DNA of 10,174 bases from Candidatus Avipropionibacterium avicola (GTDB taxonomy: Bacteria; Actinomycetota; Actinomycetes; Propionibacteriales; Propionibacteriaceae). Of the stretch, positions 5,888 through 10,174 are shown piece by piece. The notes under the pieces are model-generated. The model did no database searches. It was not told the origin of the DNA and was given only the letters and a program-made list of their open reading frames with translations. Location of the stretch: assembly GCA_018715445.1 (NCBI GenBank), contig DVLP01000292.1:1-10174 (forward strand). The letters run 5' to 3'. Position 1 is the stretch's first letter. The number at the start of each line of letters is the position of its first letter. Made by a program: the position numbers and the translations under genes.

Positions 5888-6337
5888 ATGAAGGTCCTGA
5901 TCGCCTGTTCCTCCGGTGGCCACCTCACCCAGGCCCTCGCCCTGCGCGACTGGTGGGGCCGCCACGACCGGTGCTGGGCCACCTTCCCGGTGGCCGATGC
6001 CCGGTCGCGGTTGGCCGAGGAGCGGGTGTACGAGGTCCATTACCCCACCGTGCGTCACCTGCCGAACCTACTGCGCAACATGGGTCTGGCCCGCCGGGTG
6101 CTGGCCGCCGAGCGCCCCGACATCGTGTTCTCCACCGGGGCAGCCATTGCCCTGCCCTTCTTCGTGCAGGCACGCTTCTTCGGCGCACGCACCGTCTATC
6201 TCGAACCCGTGGACCGCATCACCTCGGCCGGGCTGAGCGGTCGTCTGGTCCATCCCTTCACCGACGAGTTCCTGGTGCAGTGGGAGTCGATGCTGCGACA
6301 GCACCCGGGCTCACGCAATGTCGGGATCGTGCTGTGA
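5888..6337 (+). CDS. pssD: PssD/Alg14-like subunit of a split glycosyltransferase
   Basis: This 149-residue protein corresponds to the N-terminal half of a GT-B glycosyltransferase. It begins MKVLIACSSGGHLTQ, with the Alg14/PssD SSGGH loop at 8-12. It also contains DIVFSTGAAIALPFF (78-92) and TVYLEPVDR (102-110), both typical of the family. In the Alg13/Alg14 and PssE/PssD systems this half binds the lipid-linked acceptor at the membrane and recruits the donor-binding half. No N-terminal membrane anchor is present, as is usual for bacterial members; the hydrophobic stretch near 85-98 may contact the membrane. The stop overlaps the start of the next gene by four bases (GTGA), a strong sign of coupled translation for a two-subunit enzyme. 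The likely role is transfer of the second or a later sugar onto the undecaprenyl-linked intermediate. In some pathways the sugar is glucuronic acid or galactose, but which one applies here is unknown. Confidence 0.9.
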   Translation: MKVLIACSSGGHLTQALALRDWWGRHDRCWATFPVADARSRLAEERVYEVHYPTVRHLPNLLRNMGLARRVLAAERPDIVFSTGAAIALPFFVQARFFGARTVYLEPVDRITSAGLSGRLVHPFTDEFLVQWESMLRQHPGSRNVGIVL

Positions 6338-6990
6338 ACGGCGACCCGGTGACCGACGTCAACGGTGCCTCGCGGGCGCCGGTGGTCCTCGCCTCGGCCG
6401 GCACGTACCACCTGCCCTTCCCTCGGTTCTCCGACTGGTTGGAGACCTGGTACGTCGACCGTCCCGAGGTCGACCTGGTGGTCCAGCACGGTCCGTCCCG
6501 CCCGGTCCACGGAGCCGAGAACCACGACATCCTCGACTACGCAGAGTTGTTGGAGATGTGTCGTCGCGCGGATGTGGTCGTGCTGCAAGGAGGTGCCGGA
6601 GGGATCATGGACATGCGCTCGCTCGGCATCGTCCCGATCGTCGTGCCTCGGATCCCCGACCCTGACGCCGGAGCGACCGAGCGTGAGGTCGTCGACGACC
6701 ACCAGTTGGTGTTCACCGCCGAGATGGCGCGACTCGGGCTGTTGCACCGCGCCGTCGACCGTGACGAGTTCTTCGACCTGCTCGACAGCGCGCTGGACGG
6801 CCGGTTGCCCCTGACCGCCCAGAGCCAGGTGGCCACCCCGGGAGCTGCGGCCGTGGGGACCCTGGTCGATGCCGGGGTCCGACCGCGCCCGTTGACCACG
6901 GTCGTCACCCGCCTGGTGCGGACCGTGGGCCTGGTGGGCTGGGATGTGGTCGCGGCCAGACTCAGCCGGTTCAGGCGAAACGGCCGATGA
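6334..6990 (+). CDS. pssE: PssE/Alg13-like donor-binding subunit of a split glycosyltransferase
   Basis: This 218-residue protein corresponds to the C-terminal half of a GT-B (GT28-like) glycosyltransferase. It opens with a strand plus VVLASAGTYHLPFPRF (17-32). The central VVVLQGGAGGIMDMRSLG (81-98) is the glycine-rich UDP-sugar pocket, and REVVDDHQ (117-124) matches the Alg13-family signature. It should pair with the PssD-like protein immediately upstream. GTG at 6334 overlaps that gene's stop (GTGA); a second in-frame GTG at 6349 is a possible alternative. PssE proteins are commonly nearer 160 residues; here roughly the last 50-60 residues form an additional segment. It ends in a helix with alternating hydrophobic and Arg residues (about 186-218), perhaps a membrane-binding tail. 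Its last 20 bases overlap the flippase gene on the other strand. Confidence 0.88.
   Translation: MNGDPVTDVNGASRAPVVLASAGTYHLPFPRFSDWLETWYVDRPEVDLVVQHGPSRPVHGAENHDILDYAELLEMCRRADVVVLQGGAGGIMDMRSLGIVPIVVPRIPDPDAGATEREVVDDHQLVFTAEMARLGLLHRAVDRDEFFDLLDSALDGRLPLTAQSQVATPGAAAVGTLVDAGVRPRPLTTVVTRLVRTVGLVGWDVVAARLSRFRRNGR
6971..6990. other. Antisense 3' overlap of the PssE-like and flippase genes
   Basis: The rightward PssE-like gene ends at 6990 and the leftward flippase gene ends at 6971, sharing 20 bases. There is no intergenic space for an intrinsic terminator, and none is seen just inside either gene. Confidence 0.8.
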
Positions 6991-8476
6991 CGGGGAACCT
7001 GCGCCACAACGTGACCAGGGACAACCGCCGCCGCAACACCCACAGCACCGCCACATGGATCAGGCCCAGGCAGGCCACGGCGATCACCAACCGGACCAGG
7101 TCGGTGCCGACCCATCCGGACAGTGCCCAACCGCCCAGGCCGAAGACCAACAGTGGGATGACGGCCGCGGTGAGCACCTGTCGGGGGCGAAGCCGTACCT
7201 GCATCCGACGATGGACCTGGAATGCGGCGAGCAGGTTGTCGACCACGACCACGACGAACCAGGTCACGGCGGCACCCCACAGCCCCCAGGTGCCGACCGT
7301 GAGCAGGTTGCCACCGATGCTGAGGGTGAGGGCGACCGCCTTGTTGCCCATCTGCCAGGTGCTGCGTCCTCCCTGCAGCAGGATGCTCTGCAGCATCCCG
7401 GCAGCACTCTGGAACATCATCGCGACCGCCAACAACACCATCGGGGCATGGCCCACCACGAACTCGGGGCCGAAGATCGCCAACACCGCCGACCCGAGGG
7501 TGATCAGGCTCAGGTGGAACGGCCAGGTCATCAGGACCATCGCCCGCACCACCGTGGTGTGCAGCCGGGTGGCGCCCTCGCGGTCACCACGGGCCAGCAG
7601 GGCCGAGATCGTCGGGGACACCGCGACCCGCATGGCGCGGTCCACCAGCGCACCGGCGCGGACCGCCCGGGTCAGCACGGCGTAGATCCCGGCCGTGGCC
7701 GGGGACGCCAGGGCGGCCACGATCAGCACGTCCGCCCATTCCAGGGCCGTCTCGAAACCTTGGCTCACGGTGCGAGGGGCGTTGAAGCGCCAGAACGTCC
7801 CCGCGGCGGGGCGGTCATCGGCCGCGAGCTCGCCCCGACGTCGGATGTCGCGCACCAGGGGTGAGGCGATGACCAGGACCGTCACCACCAACCAGAAGGG
7901 CAGCGGCACCAGCCAGGCCTCGAACGCCGCCCAGGCCGTCGTCCCGATCACGGTGACGACCAGCACGCTCACCAGTCGACTGGCCGGCAGCAGCACGCTC
8001 TGCAGCACGGTGAAGGCCGTGACGCCCCGCAGCATCCGCGTCACGATGTGGAGCACCCCGAGCACCGCGCCGAGCACCACATAGGGCGCCATGGCCTGCA
8101 GCAGGTCGGTCAGTCCGTCGGCCTCCTGGGGGGTGGCCAGCCAACCGGCGAGGGTGCCGGCGAAGAACCACAGGACCAGGGCGGCCAGCCCCGACACCAC
8201 CGCCACCGGGACCAGGGCGATCAGCACGATCCGCCACTCGCCCCCGGCGCGATCGAAGGCCCGTTGCTCGGCGATGAACCGGACGATCCCACTGTTGGTG
8301 CCCAGCCGCAGGACCTGGGTGAGGATCGTGAAGATCCCCATGGCCTGGAAGAAGAGTCCGGTGCCCGAGGCACCGAGTTGGTTGCCGACCACCGAGGTCA
8401 GCAGCAGGGCCGCCAGCGCGGCGAAACCCGACCCGGCCAGGCTCACCACCCCACTGCGGGCCAGACGCTCAGCCAT
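6971..8476 (-). CDS. Wzx/MATE-type polysaccharide flippase (14 membrane segments)
   Basis: This 501-residue integral membrane protein has fourteen hydrophobic segments spread evenly along its length, beginning with VVSLAGSGFAALAALLLTS near residue 9. This is the topology of the MOP superfamily flippases (Wzx, MurJ, PST). The second segment, LFFQAMGIFTILTQVLRLG, and the later GGNLLTVGTWGLWGAA resemble family segments. Wzx proteins flip the undecaprenyl-diphosphate-linked repeat unit to the outer face of the membrane. The ATG at 8476 overlaps the preceding ligase/polymerase gene by eight bases; much longer in-frame readings to 8908 would lie inside that gene and are unlike a membrane protein. 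No strong ribosome site is seen, so translation may depend on coupling. It is the last gene of the leftward unit and ends inside the PssE gene's 3' end. Specific substrate unknown. Confidence 0.91.
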   Translation of the reverse strand: MAERLARSGVVSLAGSGFAALAALLLTSVVGNQLGASGTGLFFQAMGIFTILTQVLRLGTNSGIVRFIAEQRAFDRAGGEWRIVLIALVPVAVVSGLAALVLWFFAGTLAGWLATPQEADGLTDLLQAMAPYVVLGAVLGVLHIVTRMLRGVTAFTVLQSVLLPASRLVSVLVVTVIGTTAWAAFEAWLVPLPFWLVVTVLVIASPLVRDIRRRGELAADDRPAAGTFWRFNAPRTVSQGFETALEWADVLIVAALASPATAGIYAVLTRAVRAGALVDRAMRVAVSPTISALLARGDREGATRLHTTVVRAMVLMTWPFHLSLITLGSAVLAIFGPEFVVGHAPMVLLAVAMMFQSAAGMLQSILLQGGRSTWQMGNKAVALTLSIGGNLLTVGTWGLWGAAVTWFVVVVVDNLLAAFQVHRRMQVRLRPRQVLTAAVIPLLVFGLGGWALSGWVGTDLVRLVIAVACLGLIHVAVLWVLRRRLSLVTLWRRFPVIGRFA

Positions 8477-9797
8477 GGTCGCGTCGTCGTCCCAGGGGCG
8501 GTGCCTGATCGTTCCAGTAGTCGGATGACGGCAGGTACTTCTCCCGCAGCACCATGGCGACGGCGATCCCGAGGAAGACCAGGTGCCGGTCCAACCCGTA
8601 GAAGATCGACAGCACACACGCCACGACCGCGCTCGCCTGGAGCCACAGGGTCGAGGTGGTGGGTGCGTCCCAGGTCCGCAGCACCGCGGAGGCCAGTGCG
8701 GCGACGAACAGGGCCAACCCGACGAAGCCGAAGCAGAACATCGCGTTCCAGATCGCGCCCTGGGTCCCGACCCAGATCTCACTGGTGAAGCTGGGTCGCG
8801 GCGCCCCGTACCCCAGCACCGGAGAGGCCAGTGTCCGTTGGAAGGTCTCGACATAGAGATCGGCCCGCCCCTGGGTGGTGTCGACGGTGTCCTGCCGTTC
8901 GGTGACACCGTCCAGGAAGCCGGAGGCCAGCAGACCAGCCGTACCGAGACCCCCGAACGTCACGGCCGCCAACGACGCACCCCAGCGACCGCGCAGCAGC
9001 AACCGGAGCGCCACCCAGGCCACCGCCACTGCGATCCCGACCAACAACCCGCGGTTCGTGCTGGCGACCGTCGGGGGGACCGCCGCGACCAGACCGAGCA
9101 CCAGCAGGCAGCGACTGGTCCGGGTGCCGCGGGCGGTCACGTTCGCCACCACGATCGGAGTGAGGATCGCCATCGCCGCACCCCACCCGTTGCTGTACGC
9201 GAAGGGGGCCGACGGGCGGACGAAGGGTTCCTCCGCGCCCCAGGGGGCCTGGATCTCGGCCATGGTCGGGAAGACCAGCTCCCGCACGTACTCGTGCTCG
9301 GCCAATGCGCCGGGAAGCAGCCGACCGATCGTCCAGGTGAGGCGGGTGTCGGGGAACAGCATCCCCAGATAGCCTCCGACGATGATGAAGACCCAGGTGA
9401 AGCTCAGTCCGTCCAGGACCCTGCGGGGAGTCAGGGTGGTCCGGGCGTTCACGACGTAGACCATCATGATGGCCAGCGCGAGGAACTGGCTGAACCTCAC
9501 GCCGTGACCGACCAGGCGGCCGAACCCGTCGATCATCAGGGCCGAAGGGACCATCCACGCGACGAAACCCAACCAGGGCAGGATTCCCGGGGTCAGCACC
9601 ACCCGCCGGCGCAGGATCAGGAACCCCACCATCGGCACCGCCATCGCCACCTGGGCGAAGGGCAACAGCCCCGCCGCCCACCACAGCGGGTATCCCCACA
9701 ACACGGCCAGCACCGGCCAGGCCGGCAACACCCGGTCATGACCGTCGAGGTCGGCCACGGTCTCCGGCTTCGGCTGCAGCAAGGTCGACACCGTCAT
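8469..9797 (-). CDS. O-antigen ligase/polymerase-like (Wzy/WaaL superfamily) membrane protein
   Basis: This 442-residue protein has about ten to twelve hydrophobic segments and one long polar loop (about 148-200), followed by PFAYSNGWGA (198-207). It also has STNRG (246-250) and the Wzy_C-type segment QGRADLYVETFQRTLASPVLGYG (309-331), whose Arg-containing loop and terminal GxG are characteristic of O-antigen ligases and related polymerases. A final polar tail of ~20 residues is Arg- and Asp-rich. In a locus with Wzx and a Wzz-like protein, polymerase (Wzy) is the simplest reading; ligation of the glycan to a cell-envelope acceptor is the alternative, and sequence alone does not separate them. 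The ATG at 9797 overlaps the upstream stop by four bases (ATGA). It is followed, with eight bases of overlap, by the flippase gene, so all three genes are probably one transcript. Confidence 0.88.
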   Translation of the reverse strand: MTVSTLLQPKPETVADLDGHDRVLPAWPVLAVLWGYPLWWAAGLLPFAQVAMAVPMVGFLILRRRVVLTPGILPWLGFVAWMVPSALMIDGFGRLVGHGVRFSQFLALAIMMVYVVNARTTLTPRRVLDGLSFTWVFIIVGGYLGMLFPDTRLTWTIGRLLPGALAEHEYVRELVFPTMAEIQAPWGAEEPFVRPSAPFAYSNGWGAAMAILTPIVVANVTARGTRTSRCLLVLGLVAAVPPTVASTNRGLLVGIAVAVAWVALRLLLRGRWGASLAAVTFGGLGTAGLLASGFLDGVTERQDTVDTTQGRADLYVETFQRTLASPVLGYGAPRPSFTSEIWVGTQGAIWNAMFCFGFVGLALFVAALASAVLRTWDAPTTSTLWLQASAVVACVLSIFYGLDRHLVFLGIAVAMVLREKYLPSSDYWNDQAPPLGRRRDHG

Positions 9798-10174
9798 CGG
9801 CGCACCCGCTGCAGCTGGCGATGCTTGCGCCACAGCGAGCCGGCACAGATCAGCAGATGCCAGACGAACAGCGCGGTGTAGGCCACGACGAAGACGACCG
9901 GGACCATCGTCACGACCAGGAGCAGGTAGGTGGTCGAGGGATCCTGCGGCTGCTTCACCAGCGCATCGACCCAACCACGCACGGACCCGATCGTGGTGCT
10001 CGACGTCTCGGGCGCCAGCTTCTCGGCCAGCACCCGGGCCAGGAACCATCCGGAGACCAGTACCGAGAACACCAGCGCGACGACCACCGCCCAGGCCGGT
10101 GCGCCGGTGCGGTGCAGGTGCACCGCAATCGCGACGTGGACCAGCGGTGCCCGCATGCCGTCGACCACGTGGTC
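9794..10174 (-). CDS. Membrane protein of unknown function, N-terminus off the window
   Basis: The frame is open from the right edge to the stop at 9794, giving 127 codons; GTG at 10168 and ATG at 10156 are possible starts, but the open frame reaches the edge, so a longer protein is more likely. Two clear hydrophobic segments are visible (AWAVVVALVFSVLVSGWFLA and TYLLLVVTMVPVVFVVAYTA), separated by about 35 polar residues, and the end is very basic (WRKHRQLQRVRR). The segment from VDGMRAPLVHVAIAVHLH through the first helix to AEK loosely recalls the last helices of acyltransferase-3 (OafA-like) enzymes, where a His-containing helix is followed by a final helix and an Arg/Glu turn. The extra C-terminal helix does not fit well, so I do not assign a function. 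The ATGA overlap places it in one operon with the ligase/polymerase and flippase. Confidence 0.75.
   Translation of the reverse strand, partial: DHVVDGMRAPLVHVAIAVHLHRTGAPAWAVVVALVFSVLVSGWFLARVLAEKLAPETSSTTIGSVRGWVDALVKQPQDPSTTYLLLVVTMVPVVFVVAYTALFVWHLLICAGSLWRKHRQLQRVRR

Noticed and set aside
5246..6337. Reading the PssD frame back into the GT2 gene as one long protein
   Set aside because: The upstream part is Arg/Pro-rich shadow sequence of the GT2 gene; the family N-terminus begins exactly at the ATG at 5888.
8477..8908. Upstream extension of the flippase frame
   Set aside because: It lies inside the ligase/polymerase gene in another frame and encodes Arg/Ser/Pro-rich sequence rather than membrane segments.
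8583..9881. Forward open frame of 432 codons opposite the ligase/polymerase gene
   Set aside because: Gln/His/Arg/Gly-rich shadow typical of antisense to a hydrophobic membrane protein in GC-rich DNA.
9798..10049. N-terminal extension of the ligase/polymerase frame
   Set aside because: Within the upstream gene in another frame, low-complexity composition, and the ATG at 9797 forms an ATGA junction.

Overview
The window is GC-rich, densely coded DNA typical of an actinobacterium (Actinomycetota). The evidence is G/C-ending codons, several GTG starts, purine-rich GGGAGG-type ribosome binding sites and many ATGA/GTGA gene junctions. The protein styles would fit a Propionibacteriales-like organism (Nocardioides or Propionibacteriaceae relatives), but the genus cannot be fixed from sequence alone. 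I see no tRNA, rRNA, insertion sequence, CRISPR array or attachment site.

Almost all of it is one exopolysaccharide / cell-surface polysaccharide locus, arranged as alternating divergent and convergent units. (1) Leftward, 2964 to 1: a Gfo/Idh/MocA sugar-type oxidoreductase, then (ATGA overlap) a TIM-barrel protein resembling aldo/keto reductases, then after 16 bases a CPBP-family membrane protease that runs off the left edge. (2) Rightward, 3129-3929: a Wzz/CapA-type polysaccharide co-polymerase (chain-length protein) without a kinase domain. (3) Leftward, 4860-3895: an exported GH16 beta-glucanase-type enzyme, tail to tail with the Wzz gene and overlapping it. (4) Rightward, 4968-6990: a GT2 glycosyltransferase followed by a split Alg14/Alg13-like (PssD/PssE) glycosyltransferase pair. 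(5) Leftward, from beyond 10174 to 6971: a partial membrane protein, an O-antigen ligase/polymerase-like protein and a 14-segment Wzx/MATE-type flippase, linked by short overlaps and meeting PssE tail to tail.

Together these are the main membrane parts of a Wzx/Wzy-type pathway. GT2 and PssD/PssE extend a lipid-linked repeat unit in the cytoplasm. The flippase moves it across the membrane, the Wzy/WaaL-like protein polymerises or ligates it, and the Wzz-like protein sets chain length. The GH16 enzyme probably trims or releases polymer outside the cell. The Gfo/Idh plus TIM-barrel pair probably makes or modifies a sugar precursor. The initiating phosphoglycosyltransferase, the nucleotide-sugar synthesis genes and any tyrosine kinase are not in the window and may lie on either side.

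No gene-free stretch exceeds 300 bases. The only real intergenic gaps are two divergent control regions, 2965-3128 and 4861-4967. The least ordinary features are the coupled oxidoreductase/TIM-barrel/protease operon, the 24-base tandem repeat at the protease N-terminus, two antisense 3' overlaps, and a C-terminal extension on the PssE-like protein.
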